From the IMG/VR virus record IMGVR_UViG_3300032173_000019, positions 1-36,488 of that record: a DNA stretch of 36,488 bases; one strand, 5' to 3'. The notes beneath the pieces were generated by a model. It made no database searches and was not told where the DNA came from. It saw nothing but the letters and a program-made list of their open reading frames with translations. The DNA comes from a virus. The position numbers and the translations under genes were made by a program. Below are positions 21,994 to 29,907 of the stretch, in pieces. Position 1 is the stretch's first letter, and the number at the start of each line of letters is the position of its first letter.

Positions 21994-22017
21994 ATCTTGT
22001 TCCAATCCCTGTTTTTA

Positions 22018-22061
22018 CGGAACCCGCCCTTCACCAAATTCCAAAAACCCCAGCGGGCTCC
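22018..22061 (-). promoter_or_regulatory. Stem-loop at the 5' end of the early leftward RNA
   Basis: GGAACCCGC (22019-22027) faces GCGGGCTCC (22053-22061). In the leftward RNA all nine positions pair, one as a G-U wobble, around a 25-base loop. It would begin at or very near the predicted transcription start and could protect the transcript 5' end or control leader translation. Confidence 0.45.
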
Positions 22062-22089
22062 ATAATAATAATGATGACGAAAAAGTCAA
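22062..22089 (-). promoter_or_regulatory. Leftward early promoter
   Basis: On the minus strand: TTGACT (22084-22089), a 16-base spacer, then TATTAT (22062-22067). Each hexamer matches the sigma70 consensus at five of six positions. It faces the long leftward operon; predicted start near 22055. Confidence 0.6.
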
Positions 22090-22229
22090 TGATTTCAGGG
22101 AAACTATGAAAACTAACTCTATGATATTATTAGAGGTATGCTACTATTATGATATTATTGAAGAATTTAAAAGGACCCCCTAAAAAGATATATATACTAT
22201 CTATTTTTTTTTTAATAATATTATAATAG

Positions 22230-22473
22230 TTATAAATATGTAGTTATATTATAATGTTATATATATGTTATATAGTATGTTATTGATATTATTATATAAT
22301 CTGTAAAAATGTATTAGATACCCTATATATTACCTCCCCCCCCCCTCTAAAAACGATAGCCTAAAGAAAACAACAAGATATAGTTTTAACTATAAAATCA
22401 ATAATGATATATTCCTATTATATAGTATGTTATTGATATTGTTATATAATTTATAAATATGTAGTTATATTAT
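22230..22473. repeat. Long direct repeats in AT-rich region
   Basis: A 33-base unit at 22268-22300 recurs at 22418-22450 with one mismatch. A second unit containing TATAAATATGTAGTTATATT occurs at about 22230-22252 and 22451-22473. The units appear in different order in the two places, so the region looks like rearranged modules rather than a simple tandem duplication. Confidence 0.7.
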
Positions 22474-22633
22474 CACGATAGGGATATACCTTTAAAATCA
22501 ATAGGATAATGATATAGCTTAAATATTATTTTAAACAATAAAATCAATATGTAAACTACAGCATAATAATCATTACGCTATTTTTTTTACTTGACAAATC
22601 AAAAAGGAATGATTATAATATAAAAAATCAATA
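22394..22633. repeat. Four copies of AAAATCAATA
   Basis: Exact 10-base copies at 22394-22403, 22494-22503, 22540-22549 and 22624-22633, all in the same orientation. The last overlaps the predicted start of the rightward transcript, directly upstream of a gene encoding a tandem ribbon-helix-helix protein. Candidate operators. Confidence 0.5.
22591..22619 (+). promoter_or_regulatory. Rightward consensus sigma70 promoter
   Basis: Perfect TTGACA (22591-22596), 17-base spacer, perfect TATAAT (22614-22619). Predicted start about 22626, leaving a 25-base leader with GGGAGG before ATG 22651. Candidate operator AAAATCAATA overlaps the start point. Confidence 0.85.
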
Positions 22634-22650
22634 GAATAGGGAGGTAAGCC

Positions 22651-23013
22651 ATGGAACGATTATATCTTACGGGGAAAATGAGCGAGATCATCAACCGGGT
22701 TGCCGAGTCAAGGGGAATCCATCCGCATCAATTGTTGAGATCGATACTTGTTGGCTATTTACAAAGATATCATTTGATGCCTGAGAATTTAGGGATGATC
22801 GAGGTATCTGCGGATATGGGTACACAACTACAACGGATCGCAGAGCATGGACGGATGTCTATCCCTCAACTATTATCCAAGATGATAATCTGCTATCAAG
22901 CCAGGCAGAAAAGCCAACGGGACGCCGGCGGTCTCCCCGCAACCTACACGGCCCCGGCTCCATACGCTCCGGAACCAGAATCTCCGGGCCCGGGCCAGGA
23001 CGGGTGGCAATAG
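22651..23013 (+). CDS. Tandem ribbon-helix-helix DNA-binding regulator
   Basis: 120 residues; AGGGAGG is well placed before the ATG. Two similar units follow each other: residues about 3-40 (strand RLYLTG, helix SEIINRVAES, helix HQLLRSILVGYL) and about 48-87 (strand MIEVSA, helix GTQLQRIAEH, helix IPQLLSKMIICY). Strand-helix-helix is the Arc/MetJ/CopG fold, which normally dimerises; two units in one chain would form a self-contained DNA-binding module as in TraY. The C-terminal 30 residues are Pro/Gly-rich and flexible. It lies directly behind the strong rightward promoter and probably represses it, perhaps through AAAATCAATA sites. Confidence 0.65.
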   Translation: MERLYLTGKMSEIINRVAESRGIHPHQLLRSILVGYLQRYHLMPENLGMIEVSADMGTQLQRIAEHGRMSIPQLLSKMIICYQARQKSQRDAGGLPATYTAPAPYAPEPESPGPGQDGWQ

Positions 23014-23361
23014 CAGAAACCAGATCCTCTACACGCTCCCAAATGCCCAGAAACACCACCAATCCCACCACCCACTATCCTACCCTTCCCCATCCCACGA
23101 TCCCATGCCTACGGCTCCCACGCCTCGCCAGGACGCCATGCCTGGGCCATGCCTGGGGGGAGGGGGGGGCCGCGTTCTTGAGGATTTGCATTACCCCTCG
23201 ATCATGCCCGCCACAAACACCAACTATAAGACTATTCTACAGTTGGGGATTTTAATTTAGGTATTGGGTTTGTTGGGGGTATTTGTGTTATTTTTAGTAA
23301 AGTTATGGGGGTGTTAATTTTTTACTTGACATTGGTATTGGGTTAGTGTAGAGAGGTTGGT
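23014..23361. other. Intergenic region with strand-composition switch
   Basis: No convincing gene. About 23020-23140 is C-rich with very few G. It passes through GGGGGGAGGGGGGG around 23155-23168. About 23226-23400 is G/T-rich with very few C. CCAACT (23220-23225) and AGTTGG (23241-23246) form a 6-bp stem followed by T-rich sequence, a weak terminator candidate. The open frame across the C-rich part has Pro/Thr-rich random composition. Confidence 0.5.
23326..23354 (+). promoter_or_regulatory. Possible promoter for the terminase genes
   Basis: TTTTTTACTTGACA repeats the sequence around the -35 of the promoter at 22591, giving a perfect TTGACA at 23326-23331. The -10 at 17-base spacing, TAGAGA, is weak (three of six). 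It may need an activator. It lies just before the gene at 23362. Confidence 0.35.
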
Positions 23362-23931
23362 ATGGGGATTAATCGGGATAGTGATGTTCCGGCCACGATG
23401 GAGGTTAATGATTGTGTGGTGGAGATGTGTAATCTGGCTGGGATAGATATTGGGAGTAGGCAGGGGATAGTTCATGCGGTTATTTGCATGCTTAGTCTTG
23501 GTTGGAATAAAGATGACATTATCAACAAGACCAGGACGCTTCGGGTAACTAAGAGGACGATCAGGGGAATTCAGCTACGCAAAGACTATGCCAGGTGGTT
23601 TAACCATTACGAAACCCTACCTGACAGAAGCTTGGAAGTAGCCAGGAGATTGCAGGCAATTGGGGCGCCCCGAGCCGTAGCCAGGCTTCTAAAATCCGCA
23701 ACAAGCGAGTTTGATTCTATTTCCAACAGGGCCGCCATGGAGATTGTCAAAGGCAGCGGAGCATCGGCAAACGTCGAAAACAAACCCATTATCAACGTCG
23801 TGATAAGCAACGACCTCGCCAGACGCCTTAACGAATCGGCAAAACTTGTTTACAAAGACATCGGCAAACCCGAACCTCTCCAACTCCCGGTAGACGATAA
23901 TGCAGAAATTGTCGCAGGACAAAATAACTGA
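23362..23931 (+). CDS. Probable terminase small subunit
   Basis: 189 residues; GAGAGG is close to the ATG. A helical N-terminal half contains a possible helix-turn-helix (about 50-75: GWNKDDIINKTRTLRVTKRTIRG), as expected for a DNA-recognising small terminase. A middle helical part could oligomerise, and a Val/Ile strand segment lies at about 141-150. It overlaps the large terminase by 32 bases. Assignment rests mainly on position and the predicted HTH; the sequence itself is not one I recognise. Confidence 0.6.
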   Translation: MGINRDSDVPATMEVNDCVVEMCNLAGIDIGSRQGIVHAVICMLSLGWNKDDIINKTRTLRVTKRTIRGIQLRKDYARWFNHYETLPDRSLEVARRLQAIGAPRAVARLLKSATSEFDSISNRAAMEIVKGSGASANVENKPIINVVISNDLARRLNESAKLVYKDIGKPEPLQLPVDDNAEIVAGQNN

Positions 23932-25405
23932 ATGCAGGGAGTACTGTCAGGGCAGCCTCTATCACCTCGCTGAAGCACTCGGCTTCAATAGGCTATACCC
24001 CCCACTTCATTACCAACTATGCCAAGAAATCTCCAATCTTAACAACATCCATGGCCTCTTCCTCCTCCCCAGGGGCGTATTCAAGACTACCCTCGGAAGC
24101 ATAACATTCTGCATCTGGCTAATCATCCAAGACTACCTCAAGACCATCGGTAAACCAGGACGCGAAATCCGTATCCTCCTCGCCAAGGAAAACGCCACCC
24201 TCGCCGAACACGACCTCTCCTCAATCGAGTCCATCATGGATAACAGCGAAATCATCAAGGGATTCTTCCCCGATCTCGTCCCATCCCCAACTACAAGATC
24301 ACGGTGGAACCGACAAGAAATGACGGTCAACAGAAAATCCAACTGGCCAGAGGCAACAATAACAACCATCGGCGTAGGCGGCGCTGCCCAGGGTCAACAT
24401 TTTGACGTCTGTATTTTTGATGACGTCATAGGAGACGATGCCAAGAATTCCGACACTGTCATGCAAAGAACCATCGAGTGGTTTGACTATGCCCAATCCC
24501 TCTTGATATCCCCAACCCAATCCATCGTCAGAATCTACGGCACCAGATGGTCTAAACGCGACGTCTACCACCATATCATCGACAACTATCCCAGAGTCAA
24601 GACATACACCAGAAGCATTATCGAAGATAATCAATCCATCTTCCCAAGCCTCTACCCCATCCATGTCCTTGACGAGATGCGCGAACGTAACCCAGTCCAT
24701 TATTACGGCCAACTCTGCAATAACCCAATCGACCCCGGCAAATGCGAATTCAAGCCGGAATGGCTCAAGAAATACGAACTCCAAAGAGGCAAAAACGACG
24801 AGCTTCTCATCAAACTGGAAGACGACCCATCGCCTCTCGATATCCGTAACTTCGACATCGTTGGAGCATACGACCCCAGCGTTGACGAATCCTCCAGAGC
24901 CTCAAGACGAGCCATTGTCTATACCGCCATGGACAGCAAACAAAGAGTCGTTATCCTCGACTGCTACGCCTCGAGAGAGTCCGTAAACTCCGTTCTGGAT
25001 AAAATCTTCACCATGTTCCATAAATGGCATCCCAGAAAATTCAGCATCGAGTCCGTAGCACTGTCCAGGATATACATAGACCTCGTCCAGAAAGAAGCCA
25101 AGATCAGAAATACCTGGATTGCCGCCCAACCCTTCAAGGTCAGCTCACGGCAATCAAAAGACAGCAGGATCAGGGATTCCATCCAGCAGGTAGCCGCAGA
25201 AGGCAGGCTATACGTCTTTCCAGCATTACGCGACCTCCAACAAGAGTTTATTGACTTCCCTAACGGCAAAACCAAGGACATCCTCGATGCCCTGTCCATG
25301 TGCATCCAGACCCATCAACCTCCAATCAGCGAGGAAGATAGGAAGTACGCAGACGACTATGACGATTACATCCTGATGTCCAGGAACAAAGTTACAGGAT
25401 ATTAG
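23900..25405 (+). CDS. terL: Terminase large subunit
   Basis: 501 residues. LLPRGVFKTT (55-64) is the terminase variant of Walker A (PRGxxKS/T type); FDVCIFDDVIG (168-178) is Walker B with the catalytic acidic residue next to it; YGTRW (213-217) is the coupling region. The C-terminal RNase H-like nuclease shows AYDPS (323-327, D325), SIES (382-385) and DILDALS (460-466). It powers DNA packaging into the prohead and cuts the genome. Its length is typical. It begins inside the end of the small subunit gene. Confidence 0.92.
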   Translation: MQKLSQDKITECREYCQGSLYHLAEALGFNRLYPPLHYQLCQEISNLNNIHGLFLLPRGVFKTTLGSITFCIWLIIQDYLKTIGKPGREIRILLAKENATLAEHDLSSIESIMDNSEIIKGFFPDLVPSPTTRSRWNRQEMTVNRKSNWPEATITTIGVGGAAQGQHFDVCIFDDVIGDDAKNSDTVMQRTIEWFDYAQSLLISPTQSIVRIYGTRWSKRDVYHHIIDNYPRVKTYTRSIIEDNQSIFPSLYPIHVLDEMRERNPVHYYGQLCNNPIDPGKCEFKPEWLKKYELQRGKNDELLIKLEDDPSPLDIRNFDIVGAYDPSVDESSRASRRAIVYTAMDSKQRVVILDCYASRESVNSVLDKIFTMFHKWHPRKFSIESVALSRIYIDLVQKEAKIRNTWIAAQPFKVSSRQSKDSRIRDSIQQVAAEGRLYVFPALRDLQQEFIDFPNGKTKDILDALSMCIQTHQPPISEEDRKYADDYDDYILMSRNKVTGY

Positions 25406-25487
25406 AGAGGAAACATATCGGTTTTGAATGATGACAAATAGCCCTAAAGATTCCCATGGAATAGCCTGGCAAGGCCGGGATTGCTAA

Positions 25488-26396
25488 ATGGTGGATATTG
25501 GTATAGCTATTACAACATATTCCGGTTATGAAAGACCTGAAGTTCCATTTCATGCCGATGGACGTGTAAGATGTCTTCTGTCTACTATTTGTCAAGACTG
25601 CTTTTCCAAGGAGATTGAAATTTCCGTGTTTGATGACGGAAGCAATAATTATAAAGGGCAACAGGCCCTTAAAAATGTTTGTGATAGTTTCAATGTCAAA
25701 TATTATTGTTCTCCTGTTTGGAAAGGTATAAGTGGAAACTATAACTTTGCATGTTCAAATATGCACCATAAATGGATTGCTGTTCTCAGTGATGATACTA
25801 TCTTTTCCAAAGGGGCTATCGAACCGATGTTATATTTCTTAGAAAATAACCAAGACAAGAAAATAGCTTCTGCTGGATGGTCGGTAGTAAATGCCTTCGA
25901 TCTTGTTAAAGATGGATTTCTTGTTAGCCTGGAATCATTTTATACTGCTTTTCCATCCTGGATGAGTAAAATTGATTTAAATAAATTATCAAATAGACCG
26001 GAACAGGGTACATGGGAATGCCATAAATTTCCAGTTCTATGTAGATGGAGTAGCGGGCCGGCATTGGTAGTTAATAGAAATATCTGGGAAAAGAAAGGCG
26101 GCTTCTTCGAGAAGGTATTGTGTTTTGAGGAAGACTTCTGTGACTGGGTGTGGAATCATACTGATTATTTTTGTGTCAATATTGCAAGTCCCCCTATATA
26201 CCATCTGGTTAATGGTTCTACAATAGGACTTCATGAAGATGCAGACTGTTATAAGAACAATGCCGCAAACTGGGCCTTGCGTCTTGGTGGAGTAGGAGAG
26301 ACGTTTGATAATAGAGGAACAAAGGCGCTGAAGAAAATAGAAAGTATCGGGCAAGTGACTTTTAAATATCTTAGTTGGATAAGGGAGACAACATGA
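25488..26396 (+). CDS. Family 2 glycosyltransferase
   Basis: 302 residues. The N-terminus IGIAITTYSGYERP and SVFDDGS (46-52) is the GT-A nucleotide-sugar site; LSDDTIF (100-106) is the DxD-like metal motif; CFEEDFCDW (212-220) supplies the late acidic pair of the acceptor site. It is expected to move a sugar from a nucleotide donor onto a glycan or protein. The gene is visibly more AT-rich than terminase and portal on either side. It lacks a strong ribosome site, is preceded by a 19-codon open frame (25428-25487), and shares ATGA with the next gene. It looks like an inserted accessory gene. Confidence 0.82.
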   Translation: MVDIGIAITTYSGYERPEVPFHADGRVRCLLSTICQDCFSKEIEISVFDDGSNNYKGQQALKNVCDSFNVKYYCSPVWKGISGNYNFACSNMHHKWIAVLSDDTIFSKGAIEPMLYFLENNQDKKIASAGWSVVNAFDLVKDGFLVSLESFYTAFPSWMSKIDLNKLSNRPEQGTWECHKFPVLCRWSSGPALVVNRNIWEKKGGFFEKVLCFEEDFCDWVWNHTDYFCVNIASPPIYHLVNGSTIGLHEDADCYKNNAANWALRLGGVGETFDNRGTKALKKIESIGQVTFKYLSWIRETT

Positions 26397-26557
26397 GCAG
26401 ATCAGCAAAATCCCAAAGGAATAAAGTTCATAAGGTTATGGGAGAATTCAAGAGGGGGCAGCTATACTCCGGATCGGGGCATAAGGTTACATCTCGTAAG
26501 CAGGCCGTTGCGATATCGATGTCCGAGGCTGGCCTCAGCCGCAAGAAAAAGAGGTAA
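26393..26557 (+). CDS. DUF6496-like small basic protein
   Basis: 54 residues from ATG 26393, with AAGGGAG upstream and overlapping the previous stop (ATGA). The sequence pattern VMGEFKRGQLYSGSG, then VTSRKQAVAISMSEAG and a Lys/Arg tail, is a common small phage and bacterial protein type (DUF6496). It is strongly basic and may bind nucleic acid. It sits next to the portal gene. Confidence 0.75.
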   Translation: MSRSAKSQRNKVHKVMGEFKRGQLYSGSGHKVTSRKQAVAISMSEAGLSRKKKR

Positions 26558-26559
26558 GC

Positions 26560-28512
26560 GTGATCAAGCAACTTAAAATCCCCGACGAGAAGCAGAAGAA
26601 GATTGTAGACTTCTTTAACCAGGAAATCCAGTCTGCGTTGCGTTCCAGAGCCGAGCTTGAACGTCATTGGACAAAGCAGTACGGGATGTTTGAAGGGAAG
26701 CCGTCCCAGGAAGTCAAGACTTTCCCCTGGCCCCAGGCCAGCAACGTCGTTATCAATATCTTGTCTATCACAACCAACGCCTTTATCGCTCGGCAGATGA
26801 ATAGCATGTTCCAGTACCGCCCCTTCTGGACGGTTACCGCCCTGAGCAAGAAGTGGACTGACCACGCCGTCCCTACCCAACGCCTTCTCGAATACGCCCA
26901 GCGTTTTGAAATGAAGCTGGTCAAGAACATCGTTAACTATTTCTACGACATGGCCCTCTACGGCACCGGCATCGCCAAGATTCCCTGGCTCTTAGAAGTA
27001 AAAGAAGATAAGAAATACAACGATTCCGGCGATATTACCAAGTCAATGGTTAACTCGGCAGACGGCCCCAGGTTTATCCCTGTTTCAATCTACGATTTTA
27101 TCGTTCCCATCCAATACGCCACCGATATTCAATCCGCTCCCTGGATTGCCCACCGGTTCCGGCTCCGTTACCCCCAGATCAAGGAGCGTGAACGGCTGGG
27201 ATTCTACATGAATGCCGACAAGGTAGAAAAGGCTTTTAAAATCCATGCCGATTCCATCCAGACGGAAATCGAACGAACTCGCTACCTTGAGCATTCCCAG
27301 ACCGCGGAGGAGTATGAAATCTTTGAAATATGGGCGGATTACGACTACGATGACGACGGCATAGAAGAAAAGTGTGTCTTCACGATCAACTTCGATTCCA
27401 ATACCATTCTTCGCGCCGTCCTCAATCCGCTTAATCATCGTTTACGCCCATTCATTGCAACCCAATGCTTCCCCAGGCCACACAGCATCTACGGTATCGG
27501 CTTCGGGCAGAAGCTGGAAAGACTTCAGGAAGCCATCACAACCCAGGCTAACCAGGCTATTGATAACGCGACAATAGCCAATACGAGATGCATAACCTAT
27601 ACCGCGGGCTCTGGAGTAAAACCTCCCCTGAAGATATATCCCGGCAAGGCTTTTAAAATAACAAATCCCGGCGATCTTGGCTCATTCCAACTTGGTGACA
27701 TCTATCCATCAGCCAACCTGATCATCAACTTTCTCCGCGACGTCTGTGAAAGAGAAACGGGAATCAGCGATTATTCCCTCGGCAAGGAGTCTTCAGTTGT
27801 CAAGAGCGGAGCTACGGCCACTTCTACCTTGGCCCTGATCCAGGAAGGCTCCAGGCTCTTTGACTTCCTCTTGAAGAATCTCAGGCAGGATATGTCTGAC
27901 ATCGCTTACCAAGTCTATAGCCTGTACTCCCAGTTCAAACCATCCGGCCTGGTTTTCAGCTTGCTTGATAAAGATGGCGAGCTGGTTCAAGAAACATGGA
28001 ATGCCGCTCCGGAAGACACTCGCCGGTGCCTACTATTCGAGCTTACGGCATCCAGCATCTACACCAACCAGATGCTGGAAAGAGAGTCCTGGGTTCAGCT
28101 TCTTAACATGATCATGGGGTATTATAACCGTATCTTTGAGGCTGCCCAGCTAATCGTCTCTCCCCAAGCGCCCAAGGAACTCAGGGATTTAGTCGGCAAG
28201 ATGGTTACTTCAGGAACCTTTATTATGGATCGAATCATAGACCGCTGGGGCATCCTCGACAAGGAAAGAGTAATCCTACAGCCCGAGGATATTCAGTCCC
28301 TTATCAGTCAGGCCGAAGCGCAAGCTCCGGCAAGAGCGCAGCAACAACAAATGACGGAAATGTTAAAGGAGGCCATGAAACATGGCGGCAGAAGACAAGA
28401 GCCTGGAAGACAAGAGCCTGCTGGCAGGCCGGGAGGAAGGGGAGGGCCACCGCTCCCTGGACCCGCAGGAGTTGGAGGACCTTCAGGACCTCCGCCTCCA
28501 CCCAGGCTATAA
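26560..28512 (+). CDS. Portal protein
   Basis: 650 residues with a GTG start; GAGG lies upstream. FPWPQASNVVINI (55-67) and YDMALYGTG (around 130) are typical early segments of podovirus-type portals, followed by a long 'clip and stem' part (RPHSIYGIGFGQKLERLQ, around 305-322) and a Gln-rich crown helix near 590-605. It forms the dodecameric ring for DNA passage. Residues from about 608 onward are Gly/Pro-rich, overlapped in another frame by the next gene, and probably not part of the folded ring. Confidence 0.82.
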   Translation: MIKQLKIPDEKQKKIVDFFNQEIQSALRSRAELERHWTKQYGMFEGKPSQEVKTFPWPQASNVVINILSITTNAFIARQMNSMFQYRPFWTVTALSKKWTDHAVPTQRLLEYAQRFEMKLVKNIVNYFYDMALYGTGIAKIPWLLEVKEDKKYNDSGDITKSMVNSADGPRFIPVSIYDFIVPIQYATDIQSAPWIAHRFRLRYPQIKERERLGFYMNADKVEKAFKIHADSIQTEIERTRYLEHSQTAEEYEIFEIWADYDYDDDGIEEKCVFTINFDSNTILRAVLNPLNHRLRPFIATQCFPRPHSIYGIGFGQKLERLQEAITTQANQAIDNATIANTRCITYTAGSGVKPPLKIYPGKAFKITNPGDLGSFQLGDIYPSANLIINFLRDVCERETGISDYSLGKESSVVKSGATATSTLALIQEGSRLFDFLLKNLRQDMSDIAYQVYSLYSQFKPSGLVFSLLDKDGELVQETWNAAPEDTRRCLLFELTASSIYTNQMLERESWVQLLNMIMGYYNRIFEAAQLIVSPQAPKELRDLVGKMVTSGTFIMDRIIDRWGILDKERVILQPEDIQSLISQAEAQAPARAQQQQMTEMLKEAMKHGGRRQEPGRQEPAGRPGGRGGPPLPGPAGVGGPSGPPPPPRL

Positions 28513-28684
28513 GATTTACCTTTCGCTTCTCCACGAGATGTCTGACGAGTGGCGTAGTATAGCTATGTCAGCCAAAGATTGGGAATCCTTTGTTGCCGCT
28601 CGTAAAGTTTACGAAGTCATCAATTACTCCATTATCCCATTGATATTTGGAGATTTAGAGGAATTAGAGATTCCTCGAAGATAA
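28382..28684 (+). CDS. Small late protein overprinting the portal tail
   Basis: 100 residues; AAAGGAGG (28365-28372) lies 9 bases before the ATG, an excellent site inside the portal gene. The first 43 codons are read in a different frame over the portal's last 131 bases. The protein is acidic at first (LEDKSLLAGREEGEG, DPQELEDLQDL), then aromatic and helical (residues 45-95). It is followed directly by the scaffold gene. Role unknown; perhaps head assembly. Confidence 0.7.
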   Translation: MAAEDKSLEDKSLLAGREEGEGHRSLDPQELEDLQDLRLHPGYKIYLSLLHEMSDEWRSIAMSAKDWESFVAARKVYEVINYSIIPLIFGDLEELEIPRR

Positions 28685-28698
28685 AAGGAGGATTAGAT

Positions 28699-29421
28699 AT
28701 GCCAGCAGTAAAAATCCAAGGAGTAGAAACTCCGGAGGATCAGAAGAAAGATGACCAGGAGAAAGCTGTAGATCAGCAACCTAAAGAGGTCATCCTGGAT
28801 GGCGACAGTATCCCCGAATCGTTTCGGGGCAAGCCGGCCAAGGAAGTTGTTGACAAGCTTCTTGAGACCAACTTAGAAGTTGAGAAACTCAAGTCACAGC
28901 TTGAGCAAGAGAGAGCCGCCAAACAGCAGGCGGTTTCTGCTAAAACTGTAGATCAGTTGTCTGAGGAAGAACGCAGAGCCCAGATGGAGAAGGAGTTCTT
29001 TTCCGACCCCATCAATTTCCAGAACAAGCTTTTTCAGGAGAGATTGAAACCTCTCGTTACTCAGTTCTATCAATCCCAGGAACAAACCCAAAAGGAGTTT
29101 GCTCGGAAGAGATTGGAGGATTTCGACGAGCACGAGAAGGAAATAGACAATGTCATGAAGAGCGTCCCTTCTGAACTTAAAGCTAATCCTCAGGCGTGGG
29201 ATCTTGCTTATAACCTTGTTCTGGGACAGAAGTACAGAAAGCAGATCAAGGAAACTAAGGCCAAATCAGGAATGCTGACTGAAGTCGGCTCTGCTCCCAA
29301 GGTGCCTTCTGCTAAACCTGTCCTTACTGACGAGGAGCATAATGTAGCCGCCAAGTTCGGGATGACCGAAGAGGAATGGTTTAACTGGAAAGGCAGTAAG
29401 GATGTCTTTAGTAAGGAGTAG
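28699..29421 (+). CDS. Scaffolding protein candidate
   Basis: 240 residues; AAAGGAGG lies before the ATG. Highly charged and mostly helical: a Gln/Lys/Glu-rich N-terminus, a heptad coiled-coil around 50-90 (LLETNLEVEKLKSQLEQE), a long helical middle, and a helical C-terminus with FGMTEEEWFNW. Position between portal and capsid and this composition are typical of scaffold proteins that organise the procapsid and leave before packaging. Confidence 0.75.
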   Translation: MPAVKIQGVETPEDQKKDDQEKAVDQQPKEVILDGDSIPESFRGKPAKEVVDKLLETNLEVEKLKSQLEQERAAKQQAVSAKTVDQLSEEERRAQMEKEFFSDPINFQNKLFQERLKPLVTQFYQSQEQTQKEFARKRLEDFDEHEKEIDNVMKSVPSELKANPQAWDLAYNLVLGQKYRKQIKETKAKSGMLTEVGSAPKVPSAKPVLTDEEHNVAAKFGMTEEEWFNWKGSKDVFSKE

Positions 29422-29471
29422 CATAAGGCCCGGAATGTCTTCTAGGCTGATCCTGAAGCAAAGGAGGATTT

Positions 29472-29879
29472 ATGGCAGAGGAAAAACACAGGATTGAATC
29501 CGTCAATCCTACTCCCAAAGAAGCTAAGAATGCCGCAATAGACCATTCCCATATCGATATGTTTGCGGTTGAGGGGAATGCGGAGATGGAGTATTACTGG
29601 GCCAGGAATACCAGCTCTTCCGCTTCTGGAGGAGTTGAGTGGGAGACGCTACACAGGAAGTTCGAGACGTGTAACGATCCCAAGATCAAGGCCCTGGGTA
29701 AGCGTCCTGACGGTACTTACCAGGTAGGGGACGCCATTCTCATGCAGCGTTCAAAGGCAGTTGGGGAGAAAGAACGTGCGGAAATCGCCGACATGGAAAT
29801 GCGAAGATTACGGAAAGTCGAAGAAGGACTCCGCGAGGCCGCAAGGAAGACCGGAGTCAAAATTTATAAATCAGATTAA
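29472..29879 (+). CDS. Late hypothetical protein in capsid cluster
   Basis: 135 residues; AAAGGAGG precedes the ATG. Middle part: MEYYWARNTSSSASGGVEW and YQVGDAILMQRSK; C-terminal third is a charged helix (KERAEIADMEMRRLRKVEEGLREAARK). Probably a minor head or assembly protein. Not recognised. Confidence 0.55.
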   Translation: MAEEKHRIESVNPTPKEAKNAAIDHSHIDMFAVEGNAEMEYYWARNTSSSASGGVEWETLHRKFETCNDPKIKALGKRPDGTYQVGDAILMQRSKAVGEKERAEIADMEMRRLRKVEEGLREAARKTGVKIYKSD

Positions 29880-29907
29880 GAATCAGATCAAGACAGGAGG
29901 TTAAAAC

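Larger units (their letters stand above)
21711..22650. other. Non-coding control region between divergent operons, probable origin
   Basis: About 940 bases without a convincing gene. The left third holds tandem iterons and DnaA-box-like sites. The middle holds the leftward promoter. From about 22175 to 22640 the sequence is extremely A+T rich, broken by a 10-base C run (22336-22345), and carries long direct repeats and four copies of AAAATCAATA. The right end has a consensus rightward promoter. Together these fit a replication origin with an unwinding region and a transcriptional switch. Confidence 0.65.

Noticed and set aside
21983-22183. 66-codon frame in the control region
   Set aside because: Runs over the leftward promoter and hairpin on the opposite strand, no ribosome site, low-complexity Asn/Asp stretch.
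22230-22633. AT-rich repeats as a CRISPR array
   Set aside because: Units are irregularly spaced, differ in type and lack uniform spacers.
23004-23255. 83-codon plus-strand frame after the RHH gene
   Set aside because: Pro/Thr/Arg-rich translation of a C-rich segment with no ribosome site; composition artefact.
23220-23260. Stem-loop as intrinsic terminator after the RHH gene
   Set aside because: Only six pairs, a 15-base loop and a mixed T/A tail; too weak to list as a terminator.
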